This document shows positions 1 through 8,234 of a DNA stretch of 64,000 nucleotides, one piece after another (the stretch's first letter is position 1; each line of letters opens with the position of its first letter). The translations under genes and the position numbers were made by a program. The notes under the pieces were generated by a model. The model had not been told where the DNA came from and made no database searches. It saw only the letters and a list, made by a program, of their open reading frames with translations. The stretch comes from Bacillota bacterium. GTDB lineage: Bacteria > Bacillota > Limnochordia > Limnochordales > ZCTH02-B6. The stretch spans positions 1-64,000 of the forward strand of contig JACDOI010000002.1 in NCBI GenBank assembly GCA_017656145.1, written 5' to 3'.

Positions 1-337
1 CAAAACCGATGGCCAAACCCGCCACCCCTGCCGCGGCGAGAAGGGAAGCGGTATTGATGCCGAGCCCGTCAAGGATCATGACGCCGGCCACGAAGTAGAT
101 GCCGTAATGGGCAATGCTTTTGACCAGTGACGCGATGGTGCGGCCGCGCCGCTCATCCAGGTGACGAAGCCGGGTGCCGTCGTCGGCGAACACCCGGTCG
201 ATGATCCGTGCGCTGACCGCCACCGCCACTCGGGCCAAAACGGCGATGATCAGGATTTGCAGCAACGTCTGGCCCGCTTGCACCAGCGTATCGAAGCTTA
301 GTCCCTCGGGCCAAATCCCTCGAACGAACTCCCCCAC
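1..337 (-). CDS. MscS-family mechanosensitive channel, N-terminal part (cut by window start)
   Basis: Reading leftward, a GTG at 337 preceded by AAGGTGG opens a frame that runs off the window edge after 112 residues. A first hydrophobic helix (TLLQILIIAVLARVAVAV) is followed by a charged loop, a second helix, and the motif NTASLLAAAGVAGLAIGF. That Gly/Ala-rich stretch is the pore-lining TM3 signature of small-conductance mechanosensitive channels, which release solutes on hypo-osmotic shock. The missing part should hold the cytoplasmic beta domain. The family is clear; the exact paralogue (YkuT/MscS/YnaI type) is not. Confidence 0.88.
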   Translation of the reverse strand, partial: MGEFVRGIWPEGLSFDTLVQAGQTLLQILIIAVLARVAVAVSARIIDRVFADDGTRLRHLDERRGRTIASLVKSIAHYGIYFVAGVMILDGLGINTASLLAAAGVAGLAIGF

Positions 338-467
338 GAAGCGCCCACCTTGTGCCCTCCGCGCGACCGCCGCCGGCGCCCGCACCGGTTTTGCCGTTGT
401 AATACGGCTCGCGGGTTCGTCTTACCTTCTAGGGAGTGTACCCGCGGGCACTATTCCTTTACCGCGG

Positions 468-683
468 TCACAATCCCTTGGCCAAACCGCGTTGGGCCTT
501 GGCCGTCCGGATCAACCGCCAGCGGGCTTGCCAGCGCTCACGCTCGGTCAACGCCGCCCACGGTGCGCTGTCCCCATGCCCGCAACTCCCGGCCGGTGAC
601 TCGGGACGAGCCGGCGCCCCGCACCGCCGGCAAAACGCCCCGGCGTGCCACGGCGCCCCGGTCCGGACTATCGGAGCCGCCAT
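468..683 (-). CDS. Small Cys-rich (zinc-ribbon-like) protein
   Basis: A 71-residue frame starts at ATG 683 with GGAGGTGA five bases upstream, a strong ribosome binding site that argues for a real gene. It has a CRRC knuckle at residues 18-21 and a second CGH at 34-36, which could hold one zinc ion, followed by a basic, Trp- and Arg-rich tail (ERWQARWRLIRTAK). It lies about 130 bases upstream of the mscS-like gene in the same direction. I do not recognise a named family; a nucleic-acid-binding ribbon is possible but unproven. Confidence 0.55.
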   Translation of the reverse strand: MAAPIVRTGAPWHAGAFCRRCGAPARPESPAGSCGHGDSAPWAALTERERWQARWRLIRTAKAQRGLAKGL

Positions 684-816
684 GCCGCTCACCTCCCGTT
701 CGGTCGCTCACGAGCCATGAGCATATCACGTCCGGTGCCCGTTGACCAGCCCCGGATGGCCGCTTCCCGAGCCGCGGGGTAGGGGGAACGGTCCGCCAAC
801 GGCCTCCGCATCGTTT

Positions 817-1281
817 CTAAACGAGATTGGGAAAGCCGATCTGGCGCAGCGCCTCGTAGGCTACAAGGGCGACCGCGCTGGCCAGGTTGAGGGAGCGGAA
901 CCCCGGCCGCATGGGGATGCGGACTACTGTGCCCGGATAGTTCCCCAAAATGTGGTCCGGCAGTCCCGTGCTTTCCTTTCCGAAGACGAGAAAGTCCCCG
1001 GGCCGGTAGCGGACCTCCGTGTACGGCCGGACGCCTTCGGTGGCGACAAAGAAGAGCCGAGCGCCCGGGTGGCCGGCGATCAACTCGTCAAAGGAGTTGT
1101 GGTAGATGACCGGCAACGCATGCCAGTAGTCGAGCCCGGCGCGGTGCAAGGTCCGATCGTCGGTGGCAAATCCCAAGGGGTGGACGAGGTGCAAAGTCAT
1201 GCCGGCACAGGCGCACGTGCGGCCGATGTTTCCCGCATTGGCTGCGATCTCCGGCTCTACAAGAACGATGTTGAACGGCAC
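817..1281 (-). CDS. trmL: tRNA (cytidine/uridine-2'-O-)-methyltransferase TrmL
   Basis: A 154-residue SPOUT methyltransferase. GTG 1281 is chosen as start because GGGAGGGG sits eight bases upstream and the family begins exactly at FNIVLVEPEIAANAGNIGRT. The later motifs DFLVFGKESTGLP, IPMRPGFRSLNLASAVAL and the closing YEAL helix form the trefoil knot that binds S-adenosylmethionine. The enzyme 2'-O-methylates the wobble base (position 34) of leucine tRNAs. Length is normal for TrmL/YibK. It is divergent from rtcB, the next gene; the 184-base gap holds the rtcB promoter. Confidence 0.93.
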   Translation of the reverse strand: MPFNIVLVEPEIAANAGNIGRTCACAGMTLHLVHPLGFATDDRTLHRAGLDYWHALPVIYHNSFDELIAGHPGARLFFVATEGVRPYTEVRYRPGDFLVFGKESTGLPDHILGNYPGTVVRIPMRPGFRSLNLASAVALVAYEALRQIGFPNLV

Positions 1282-1433
1282 AGGCCTGGCCCCTCCCGAA
1301 ACGCCCCGGCCCAAAGGCCGGACCCCGCGTCATCCCTGCGAATTGTATCCCCGCGTGGACCGCGCGCGCAACGCCCGGTCCGCCCGGAACGGCCCATGGC
1401 GCCGGGTTCGAGCACCTTCATCCGCCGCCCGTG

Positions 1434-1440
1434 GTACAAT
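1434..1440 (+). promoter_or_regulatory. Extended -10 promoter candidate for rtcB
   Basis: The sequence TGGTACAAT (TGN plus TACAAT at 1435-1440) lies just ahead of the AAGGAGGAG ribosome site of rtcB. No good -35 hexamer is seen at the usual distance, so an extended -10 promoter with a very short leader is the best reading. Confidence 0.4.
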
Positions 1441-1465
1441 CGTAGGATGTAAGGAGGAGACGGCA

Positions 1466-2701
1466 GTGCCGGTCAAAAGCCAACAACATCCCCGCCTGAT
1501 GGACGACATCGTCGTATTCGGCATGCCCGACGCGGACACCGTCGCCCAAATTCGCCGCTGCGCCGCGCCGGAGGAAACGGCCGGTGCCGTCTTGTGCGCC
1601 GACGCCCATAAAGGGTACTCGATGCCCATCGGCGGCGTCGTGGCGTACCGGGGCCTGACGTCGCCGTCGGGAGTTGGTTTCGACATCGGGTGCGGAAACA
1701 AGGCGGTTCGCACCAATCTCAAGGTCGCCGACGTCCGCCGGGATTTGCCGCGGCTGATGGACCGGATTTTTCAGCGGATCAGCTTCGGCGTCGGCCGCAA
1801 GAACCCGGAACCGGTGGACCACCAGCTGTTCGACGACCCCCGCTGGAACGTGCACCCCAAAGTTGCGGCCCTAAAGGATCTGGCCCGCAGCCAGCTGGGC
1901 ACCGTCGGCGCCGGCAACCATTATGTGGATCTTTTGGAGGAACCCGCCACGGGAGACTTGTGGGTAGCGGTCCACTTCGGTTCCCGGGGTTTTGGCCACA
2001 AAACGGCCAGCGGCTTTTTGAACCTGGCCGCGAACCGGCCCTTCGACGCCCCGATCCGGGGGGAATCCATGGACCATCCGCCCACCCTCCTGCGCCTGGA
2101 CACAGACCTCGGCCAAGCGTATCACGCAGCCATGGAACTGGCCGGCACGTACGCCTATGCCGGCCGGGATCTGGTGGTGGACCAGGTGCTGGCCATTCTC
2201 GGCGCCCGGGCGACGTTTGAGGTGCACAACCACCACAATTTCGCGTTCAAAGAGGTGCACAACGGTGAGGAGCTCATCGTGGTGCGGAAAGGGGCGACGC
2301 CCTGCCATCCGGGCCAGGTCAGCTTCATCGGCGGCAGCATGGGCGACATGTCGGTGATCGTCCGGGGAAAGGACAGCGCGGCGGCCCGGGCGTCGTTGTT
2401 CAGCACGGTCCACGGTGCCGGCCGAATCATGAGCCGGACTCAGGCAGCCGGGAGGTGGCGCCGGGTCCGGGGCCGGAGGGTGCGGGAAGGCGGCGCGATC
2501 TCCATGGACGCGGTTCACCGCCAGCTCAAAGCGATGGGGATCGAATTGCGGGGCGGCGGGCCCGATGAGGCGCCCGCGGTGTACCGTCGGCTTCAGGAAG
2601 TGCTCGACGCGCACCGCGAGACCTTTGACGTGCTGCACGTGTTGCGCCCCGTCGGGGTGGCCATGGCCCCGGCGGACGAGTTCGATCCGTACAAGGACTA
2701 A
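1466..2701 (+). CDS. rtcB: RNA-splicing ligase RtcB
   Basis: A 411-residue RtcB-family ligase, which joins RNA 2',3'-cyclic phosphate or 3'-phosphate ends to 5'-OH ends using GTP and Mn2+. The start is GTG 1466 behind AAGGAGGAGA; the longer upstream frame overlaps trmL and carries no family similarity. The expected metal ligands are visible: Cys76 in SGVGFDIGCG, His in GAGNHY, His in VHFGSRGFGH and the HNHHN block. The guanylylated histidine motif appears as TVHGAGRIMSR. C-terminal LRGGGPDEAPAVYR is also typical. It stands alone, with no archease or RtcR regulator beside it, so a role in tRNA repair or stress RNA repair cannot be separated here. Confidence 0.95.
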   Translation: MPVKSQQHPRLMDDIVVFGMPDADTVAQIRRCAAPEETAGAVLCADAHKGYSMPIGGVVAYRGLTSPSGVGFDIGCGNKAVRTNLKVADVRRDLPRLMDRIFQRISFGVGRKNPEPVDHQLFDDPRWNVHPKVAALKDLARSQLGTVGAGNHYVDLLEEPATGDLWVAVHFGSRGFGHKTASGFLNLAANRPFDAPIRGESMDHPPTLLRLDTDLGQAYHAAMELAGTYAYAGRDLVVDQVLAILGARATFEVHNHHNFAFKEVHNGEELIVVRKGATPCHPGQVSFIGGSMGDMSVIVRGKDSAAARASLFSTVHGAGRIMSRTQAAGRWRRVRGRRVREGGAISMDAVHRQLKAMGIELRGGGPDEAPAVYRRLQEVLDAHRETFDVLHVLRPVGVAMAPADEFDPYKD

Positions 2702-2816
2702 ACCCGCAGCATCCGTGGGGTGCTTTGATCCCCTACCGCTCGGCCGCCTGTTGCTCCGACCGGCCGCGGTGTATCCCAGCGGAGGACCGCTTCCCGTTCA
2801 CCCGTCCGGAAGCCCC

Positions 2817-2966
2817 TTAGCGCCGCCAAAAGAGGAGCAGCCACAGCCCGGCGGACACGACCACCGTCGCGACCCAGATGGCCCGCCACCAGAACCGCTC
2901 GGACCGGGCTGCCCGTTCCCGCAAGTTCCTGAGTTCCCGCGCCGCCTGCTGCCGGTCGCTGCTCAT
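2817..2966 (-). CDS. Small single-pass membrane protein
   Basis: A 49-residue frame from ATG 2966. The first half is highly charged (RELRNLRERAARSER), probably a short amphipathic or coiled-coil helix. The second half is one transmembrane helix (AIWVATVVVSAGLWLLLFW) ending in two arginines. The ribosome site is weak. It could be a longer frame, but the upstream part is GC-biased noise. Function unknown; size and layout suit a small inner-membrane accessory protein. Confidence 0.45.
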   Translation of the reverse strand: MSSDRQQAARELRNLRERAARSERFWWRAIWVATVVVSAGLWLLLFWRR

Positions 2967-3252
2967 CACCGCATCTCGCCCCCCCGTCCCCCCGGCGGCG
3001 GGGTCAACCGGGCCCGCGACCCGCGTGCTCGGGCATGACCCGCCGGCCCCAAGCCGTGGCCTTCCCGCGCCAAACGATTCGTTGTTTATCTTATAGTTCA
3101 TTAACACTCTTCTGCTTCCTCCGCCGCCGGGCTTCCCCGTGCGCCGGCCGCGGGGCAGTCCGTACACCCGGCAGGAACCCGCGCCGGTCCCGGGGAAAAT
3201 GGAACTTCGCGGCGCCTCGGCGCCCAAGCCTGGGGCAAGGAGCGTCGAAACG

Positions 3253-4200
3253 ATGGACCCGTTCGACTACGCCGCCCCCAGCTCCCTGGATGAAGCTATC
3301 CGGCTGCTGGCAGAGGCGGATGGGGCGGCCCGCCCTTTGGCCGGCGGCACAGATCTCATTCCGCAGCTTTCGGAAGGACGCCGCCGGGCCCGCTTGGTGG
3401 TCGACGTCAAGAACATCCCGGAACTCCGGCAACTCCGCTTTCATCCGGCTGAAGGATTGACCATCGGGGCCGCGGTGACCTGTGCGGAGCTGGCCGAAAG
3501 CCCGGTGGTACGCCAGCTGTATCCGGCCGTCGCGGACGCGTGCTCGCTGATCGGTTCGGTCCTGATCCAACACCGGGCCAGCCTCGGCGGCAACCTGGCC
3601 AATGCGGCGCCCAGCGCCGACGGCGTTCCGCCGCTCATCGTCCACAGGGCCGCAGTGCGGATCGCCGGGCCCGATGGGGTGCGGGAAATGCCCGTCGAAG
3701 ACGTGTGCGTGGGACCGGGGATGACAGCGCTGGCACCGGGCGAACTCATCGTCGCCTTTCGCATATCCCCGCCGCCTGAGGCCACGTCCTCCTGCTACGT
3801 GCGGTTTACTCCCCGGCAGGAAATGGACATCGCCGTGGCTGGAGCCGCGGCCGCGGTGACCGTTGATCCGTCGACCGGGCTTTGCCGAACAGCCGTCATC
3901 GCCTTGTCGGCCGTGGCGCCCACGCCGGTGCGGGCGCCGGAAGCCGAAGCGTACCTTGCCGGAAAACCGCTGACCGACCCGCACCTGGAAGCCGCCGCCC
4001 GGCTGGCGGTCCGCTCAGCCCAGCCCATCTCGGACGTGCGGGCAAGCGCCGACTACCGCCGGCATCTTGTGACCGTCGTGACCCGCCGGGCGCTTCTTGG
4101 CGCCCGAAATCGGCTGGCGGCGGACGGGCGGCACGGGACGTCTCCCGGTGCGGCCGGGCCGAAGGAGGGATTGTCCGGTGTCGCGGAAGGTGGCCGTTGA
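3253..4200 (+). CDS. Molybdenum hydroxylase, FAD-binding medium subunit (CoxM/XdhB-like)
   Basis: A 315-residue FAD subunit of the xanthine dehydrogenase/CO dehydrogenase/aldehyde oxidase family. It passes electrons from the 2Fe-2S centres to its FAD. ATG 3253 is the start, since the family begins with FDYAAPSSLDEAI; about 110 upstream bases also stay open but show no similarity. FAD-binding motifs are RPLAGGTDLIPQL near residue 35 and HRASLGGNLANAAPSAD near residue 110. The C-terminal 25 residues are a low-complexity tail. It overlaps the next gene by 23 bases and forms the first gene of an M-S-L operon, the order seen in cox operons. Confidence 0.92.
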   Translation: MDPFDYAAPSSLDEAIRLLAEADGAARPLAGGTDLIPQLSEGRRRARLVVDVKNIPELRQLRFHPAEGLTIGAAVTCAELAESPVVRQLYPAVADACSLIGSVLIQHRASLGGNLANAAPSADGVPPLIVHRAAVRIAGPDGVREMPVEDVCVGPGMTALAPGELIVAFRISPPPEATSSCYVRFTPRQEMDIAVAGAAAAVTVDPSTGLCRTAVIALSAVAPTPVRAPEAEAYLAGKPLTDPHLEAAARLAVRSAQPISDVRASADYRRHLVTVVTRRALLGARNRLAADGRHGTSPGAAGPKEGLSGVAEGGR

Positions 4201-4687
4201 GGCCGTCATCAACGGCGCTCCGCAGGCGTTTGTGTGCGAGCCCCGGCAGACGCTGCTCGAGGTGTTGCGGGAAGGGCTCGGCCTGACGGGCACCAAGGAA
4301 GGTTGCGGAAACGGCAATTGCGGCGCGTGCTGCGTGCTCCTGGACGGCCGCCCGGTCCCTAGCTGCCTGGTCTTGGCGGTCGAAGCGGCCGGCCGGGATA
4401 TTCTGACGGTCGAAGGGCTGGCCGAAGGAGAGCTCCACCCGCTCCAGCAGGCGTTTTTGGAGCACGGAGCGCTGCAGTGCGGCATCTGCACCCCCGGATT
4501 TCTGATAGCCGCCAAGGCGCTACTGGACAAAAATCCGCAACCGGCGGAGCAGGAAGCCCGGGCATGGCTGGCCGGCAACTTGTGCCGCTGCACCGGCTAC
4601 GACAAGATCATCCGGGCCGTGTTGGATGCGGCCGGCCGCTTGCGCTCCGTGGACCCCAACCCGAAAGAGGAGGCCCATCCGGCATGA
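4178..4687 (+). CDS. Molybdenum hydroxylase, 2Fe-2S small subunit (CoxS/XdhC-like)
   Basis: A 169-residue iron-sulfur subunit. GTG 4178 has GAAGGAGGGA upstream. Its N-terminal plant-type 2Fe-2S domain carries GTKEGCGNGNCGACCVLLDG, and the C-terminal all-helical 2Fe-2S domain carries QCGICTPGF and GNLCRCTGY, so all eight cluster cysteines are present. It carries electrons from the molybdenum centre to the FAD subunit. It overlaps the FAD-subunit gene upstream and the Mo-subunit gene downstream (ATGA), which indicates translational coupling and equal subunit ratios. Confidence 0.95.
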   Translation: MSRKVAVEAVINGAPQAFVCEPRQTLLEVLREGLGLTGTKEGCGNGNCGACCVLLDGRPVPSCLVLAVEAAGRDILTVEGLAEGELHPLQQAFLEHGALQCGICTPGFLIAAKALLDKNPQPAEQEARAWLAGNLCRCTGYDKIIRAVLDAAGRLRSVDPNPKEEAHPA

Positions 4688-7041
4688 CGCTGGCGCAATC
4701 CCGCTCCTACCGAGTGATCGGGACCCGGCCGGTTCGGCACGACGGCGTCGACAAGGTCACCGGCCGGGCCCAGTACGGCGCGGACGTGCGCCTGCCTGGA
4801 ATGCTGTACGGCTGCGTCGTCCGTAGCCCCTACCCCCACGCCCGGCTGCGCGCGATCGACACCAGCCGGGCCGCGGCCCATCCCGGAGTCAAGGCGGTCA
4901 TCACCGGAGCGGACATGCCTGCCATCGACACGAACGCGGTGGCCGACCTGGGCGAGGGGGCCATCGAGCTCAAATTCGCCAGCCTGCTGATCATGGCCCG
5001 GGACAAGGTGGTCTTTCGCGGCCAGCCGGTAGCCGCGGTGGCCGCGGTCAGCCCTCAGGCCGCCGCCGAGGCCGCCCGCCTCGTGGAGGTCGACTACGAA
5101 CCGTTGCCCGTCGTGACCGACGCGCTGGCCGCCATGGAGCCGGGATCGCCCCGCGTCCACGACGACCTGTACACCGTCGTCCCCGGGGGCAGCCGCCGGG
5201 ACTCGCCCAGCAACATCGCCTTGCACGTCCAGTACGAGCGGGGCGACGTGGAGGCGGGCTTTGCCGGCGCCGACGTGGTGGTGGAGCGGGAATTCCGCAC
5301 CGCGATGGTCCACCAGGGGTATATCGAACCGCAAAACGCCACCGCGGCCTGGGAGCCCGGCGGCCGGCTAACCGTGTGGACCAGCACCCAAGGCGCGTTC
5401 TCCGTCCGGCAGCAGCTGTCGGACTTGCTGCAGATTCCGGTGGGGCGGATCAAGGTGGTCCCGATGGAGATCGGCGGCGGGTTCGGCGGGAAGATCCAGG
5501 TTTACCTGGAGCCCCTCGCGGCTCTCTTGTCCCGCAAGGCGGGACGACCGGTGAAGATGTGGATGAGCCGGGCCGAAGTGTTCACCGCCACCGGTCCGGG
5601 ACCGGCAACGTACATCCGTCTCAAGATGGGCGTCACCCGCACCGGGGACTTGACCGCCGCGGCGATGCGGCTCGTGTACGATGCGGGCGCATTTCCCGGT
5701 TCGCCCGTCGGATCCGCGTGCATCACCGGATTGTCTCCTTACCGCATTCCGCATTTCCGCATCGACGGGTTCGACGTGGTGACCAACAAACCCCGGGTGC
5801 AGGCGTACCGGGCGCCGGGCGCGCCGCCGGCCGCGTTCGCAGTCGAAACGGTCCTCGATGAGCTGGCCGAAGCCATCGGGATGGATCCGATCGAGCTGCG
5901 CCTGCGCAACGCAGCGGCCGAAGGCGACCGGATGACCAACGGTGTCGCGTTCAACCGCATCGGCTTTAAGGAAGTGCTTGTGGCGGCCAAAAACCACCCG
6001 CACTACCGGGCCCCGCTCCCTCCGGGCGCCACAGGCCGGGGCGTGGCGGCCGGATTCTGGATGAACGGCCGCGGCACGTCCACCGTCCATCTAACCTTCA
6101 ATCCCGACGGCACGGTCAACTTGATCGAAGGCTCGACCGACATCGGTGGCAGCCGGGCGTCACTGGCCATGATCGTCGCGGAGGAGTTGGGGCTTGACGC
6201 GCACGATGTGAAGCCTGTCGTCGCGGACACCGATTCGGTAGGCCACACCGACGTCACCGGCGGAAGCCGGGTGACGTATTCGACGGGCGTCGCCTGCCAC
6301 CGGGCGGCCCTCGATGCCATCGCACAGCTGAAACCGCGCGCGGCCCAGCTGCTCGATGCCAATCCCGGAGATGTCGAGTTCGGGGGCGGAGAGTTTTGGG
6401 TGTCCAGTGAACCCCGGCGCCGCATTGGCATCAAAGAAGTCATCGCAAAGCTGGGCAAGACGGGCGGCCCCATCGTTGCCCGGGGCGTGTCCCGGGGCCT
6501 GGCGATGGCCCCCGGGTTCGGCGTGCACATTGCCGACGTGCGGGTTGATCCGGAAACCGGCAAGGTGGACGTCGTCCGCTACACGGCCGTGCAGGACGCG
6601 GGCAAAGCCATCCATCCGACCTACGTTGAGGGCCAGCTGCAGGGCGGCGCGGCCCAAGGCGTGGGCCTGGCGCTGTTTGAGGAATACGTGTTCGAAGACG
6701 GCATCCTGCGCAACCCCAGCTTCCTGGACTACCGGATGCCGACGGCGCTCGATTTGCCCATGATCGACACGGTCATCGTCGAGGTTCCGGCATCCGACGG
6801 TCCCTACGGGGTGCGAGGCGTCGGCGAGGTGCCCATTGTGCCGCCGGCAGCCGCCATCGCCAACGCGATCTACCGGGCCGCGGGCGTTCGGCTGCGGCAG
6901 CTGCCCATGACGCCGGAAAACGTGTGGCGGGCTTTAGCTGGGCGGGACGCGGCCTTGCCGAGCACGCCTAAAGCGGCGCCGGATGCAGCAATGGCGGCAA
7001 CAAAGGAACGCCGGGCGGAGCCGCCGGGGACCTCCGGCTAA
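4684..7041 (+). CDS. Molybdenum hydroxylase, molybdopterin-binding large subunit
   Basis: A 785-residue large subunit of the xanthine dehydrogenase/aldehyde oxidase family, which hydroxylates a substrate at the Mo-pterin-cytosine-dinucleotide site. Recognisable blocks are GRAQYGADVRLPGMLYG at the N-terminus, EIGGGFGGK, VQAYRAPGAPPAAFAVE, and the catalytic Glu715 in GVRGVGEVP. The active-site loop AYRAPG differs from the AYxCSFR loop of true CO dehydrogenase, so this is a form II-like or aldehyde/purine/aromatic hydroxylase; the substrate cannot be read from sequence. The last 45 residues are an Ala/Pro-rich tail. A cofactor maturation gene (mocA-like) lies nearby. Confidence 0.93.
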   Translation: MTLAQSRSYRVIGTRPVRHDGVDKVTGRAQYGADVRLPGMLYGCVVRSPYPHARLRAIDTSRAAAHPGVKAVITGADMPAIDTNAVADLGEGAIELKFASLLIMARDKVVFRGQPVAAVAAVSPQAAAEAARLVEVDYEPLPVVTDALAAMEPGSPRVHDDLYTVVPGGSRRDSPSNIALHVQYERGDVEAGFAGADVVVEREFRTAMVHQGYIEPQNATAAWEPGGRLTVWTSTQGAFSVRQQLSDLLQIPVGRIKVVPMEIGGGFGGKIQVYLEPLAALLSRKAGRPVKMWMSRAEVFTATGPGPATYIRLKMGVTRTGDLTAAAMRLVYDAGAFPGSPVGSACITGLSPYRIPHFRIDGFDVVTNKPRVQAYRAPGAPPAAFAVETVLDELAEAIGMDPIELRLRNAAAEGDRMTNGVAFNRIGFKEVLVAAKNHPHYRAPLPPGATGRGVAAGFWMNGRGTSTVHLTFNPDGTVNLIEGSTDIGGSRASLAMIVAEELGLDAHDVKPVVADTDSVGHTDVTGGSRVTYSTGVACHRAALDAIAQLKPRAAQLLDANPGDVEFGGGEFWVSSEPRRRIGIKEVIAKLGKTGGPIVARGVSRGLAMAPGFGVHIADVRVDPETGKVDVVRYTAVQDAGKAIHPTYVEGQLQGGAAQGVGLALFEEYVFEDGILRNPSFLDYRMPTALDLPMIDTVIVEVPASDGPYGVRGVGEVPIVPPAAAIANAIYRAAGVRLRQLPMTPENVWRALAGRDAALPSTPKAAPDAAMAATKERRAEPPGTSG

Positions 7042-7089
7042 AGCGGTGCGGCTCTGGCGCAAGCGCGCATCAGGGGAGGTTCGACCGTT

Positions 7090-7431
7090 TTGCCGAGGAT
7101 CTGGGTTCCCAGTCCCATGCGGGACGCCGTAGGCGGCCGGGCCACCGTGGAAGTGGACGGTGAAACGGCCCGGGAAGCGCTGGAAGCCCTCATGGACCGC
7201 TTCCCCCAAGTCCGGGAGCGCCTGTTGGACGCCCGCGGCGCTCTCTCGCCCCACCTCGCGGTGCTGGTCGACGGAACCGAACTGGAAAGCCTCGACACCC
7301 CCCTCCGTCCCGACAGCGAGCTGGTCATCACCCCGGCGCTGGGGGGAGGGGTTTGCCCGGCGCCGTCCCCGGCACGCCTGCGGGCCCCGGCGGCTCGCCG
7401 GCCGGATCGACGGGCTCGTCGACGTCCCTGA
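7090..7431 (+). CDS. MoaD/ThiS-like beta-grasp protein with tail beyond the Gly-Gly
   Basis: A 113-residue frame from TTG 7090, with GGGGAGG nine bases upstream. The first 85 residues look like a ubiquitin-like sulfur carrier: ATVEVDGETAREALEALMDRF, then LVDGTELESLDTPL and DSELVITPALGGG. In MoaD and ThiS the chain ends at the Gly-Gly that is thiocarboxylated; here about 28 Arg/Pro-rich residues follow. The tail overlaps the end of the opposing mocA-like gene by 104 bases. It sits right behind the Mo-hydroxylase genes, so a role in molybdopterin sulfur transfer is likely. The tail may be trimmed, may block activity, or may come from a lost stop codon. Confidence 0.72.
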   Translation: MPRIWVPSPMRDAVGGRATVEVDGETAREALEALMDRFPQVRERLLDARGALSPHLAVLVDGTELESLDTPLRPDSELVITPALGGGVCPAPSPARLRAPAARRPDRRARRRP

Positions 7432-8032
7432 GCTCGCCGGCGTCGATGGGCAAGGTCCGCAGGGCCCGACCGAGACTGAGAAGCACCGCCCGGCCACCGC
7501 GGTCGCCCTCGAGCTCGAGGAACGCGGGCCACACCGGCCGCCGCACGACGCAGGGCGGGCCCGGCTTGCCCGGGCCGTAGAGGGCTGCGGCGGCCAAAAC
7601 GCCCGGAGTGAGGGCCAGTTGCGCGAGGCGGGCCACGGTGCGGGGCCGCACGAACGGTTGATCGGCGAGCAATACCGCGGCTGCCTGTTGCCCGCCGGCC
7701 ATGACCGCCCGGATCCCCGCAATAAGCGATGAGGCCTGGCCGGCCGCGTAGTCGGGGTTGTGCGCCAAGCGAACCCCGGGCAAGCCCGCGAGAACCGCCT
7801 CGACTTCCGGCGCGCCGTACCCGGTCACGACCCAAACGGGCCCAAGGCCGGCCGCAAGGCAAGTCGCGGCCACCCGGCGGACCATGGGCTCGCCGCCGCA
7901 CGGCATCACCTGCTTGAGCCGCCCCATCCGGGTCGCCCGGCCCGCCGCGAGAACGATCGCGGCCACCGGCAGCGGGGCGGGGTTCTGTTGTCCTCCGCTT
8001 GTTGCGCCTGGCGTCGCATTCATTTCCAACAT
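7328..8032 (-). CDS. mocA: Molybdenum cofactor cytidylyltransferase (MocA-like NTP transferase)
   Basis: About 234 residues of an NTP-transferase fold. It begins with VAAIVLAAGRATRMGRLKQV (nucleotide-binding loop), then HNPDYAAGQASSLIAGI and VLLADQPFV, the MocA/MobA-type signatures. MocA attaches CMP to molybdopterin to make the MCD cofactor needed by xanthine dehydrogenase-type enzymes, which fits the adjacent operon. The start is uncertain: ATG 8032, ATG 8023 and more upstream codons are all possible, none with a strong ribosome site. The gene is convergent with, and overlaps, the MoaD-like gene. The C-terminal 25 residues are Pro/Gly-rich. Confidence 0.87.
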   Translation of the reverse strand: MLEMNATPGATSGGQQNPAPLPVAAIVLAAGRATRMGRLKQVMPCGGEPMVRRVAATCLAAGLGPVWVVTGYGAPEVEAVLAGLPGVRLAHNPDYAAGQASSLIAGIRAVMAGGQQAAAVLLADQPFVRPRTVARLAQLALTPGVLAAAALYGPGKPGPPCVVRRPVWPAFLELEGDRGGRAVLLSLGRALRTLPIDAGELRDVDEPVDPAGEPPGPAGVPGTAPGKPLPPAPG

Positions 8033-8097
8033 CAAGTTCTCGATGAACCTCGCTCCGCCTGCCGACCCACCCATTCGTGCAGGCATGACTCAACAAC

Positions 8098-8127
8098 TTG
8101 ACTGTTTTGAGGAAATATCAGTATACT
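8098..8127 (+). promoter_or_regulatory. Strong sigma-A type promoter of the ABC importer operon
   Basis: TTGACT at 8098-8103 and TATACT at 8122-8127 are separated by 18 bases, in a stretch that is notably AT-rich for this genome. It lies 108 bases before the GTG of the first permease gene and is the clearest promoter in the window. Confidence 0.7.
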
Positions 8128-8128
8128 G
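8119..8128. promoter_or_regulatory. Perfect 10-base palindrome over the -10 box (operator candidate)
   Basis: CAGTATACTG is a perfect palindrome that covers the -10 hexamer of the ABC importer promoter, and is flanked by GGAAAT on the left and GTTTCC on the right. A repressor bound here would block RNA polymerase, so this is a likely sugar-responsive operator. No regulator gene is adjacent. Confidence 0.45.
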
Positions 8129-8234
8129 TTTCCAGCCGACTTAATACTTGTCTTTTTACTAATATTGCGCGTCGGCTCGCCGGCCCGATGCAGTAGCCGG
8201 GGACCGCCTTGCCCGCGCCCAAGGAGGTTCGCCC

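Noticed and set aside
2705-2730. Terminator after rtcB
   Set aside because: A seven-base stem (AGCATCC/GGGTGCT) with a three-base loop is present but short and without a T-run.
4684-7041. Calling the Mo-hydroxylase a CO dehydrogenase
   Set aside because: The subunit order fits cox operons but the active-site loop is AYRAPG, not the Cys-containing loop of form I CO dehydrogenase.
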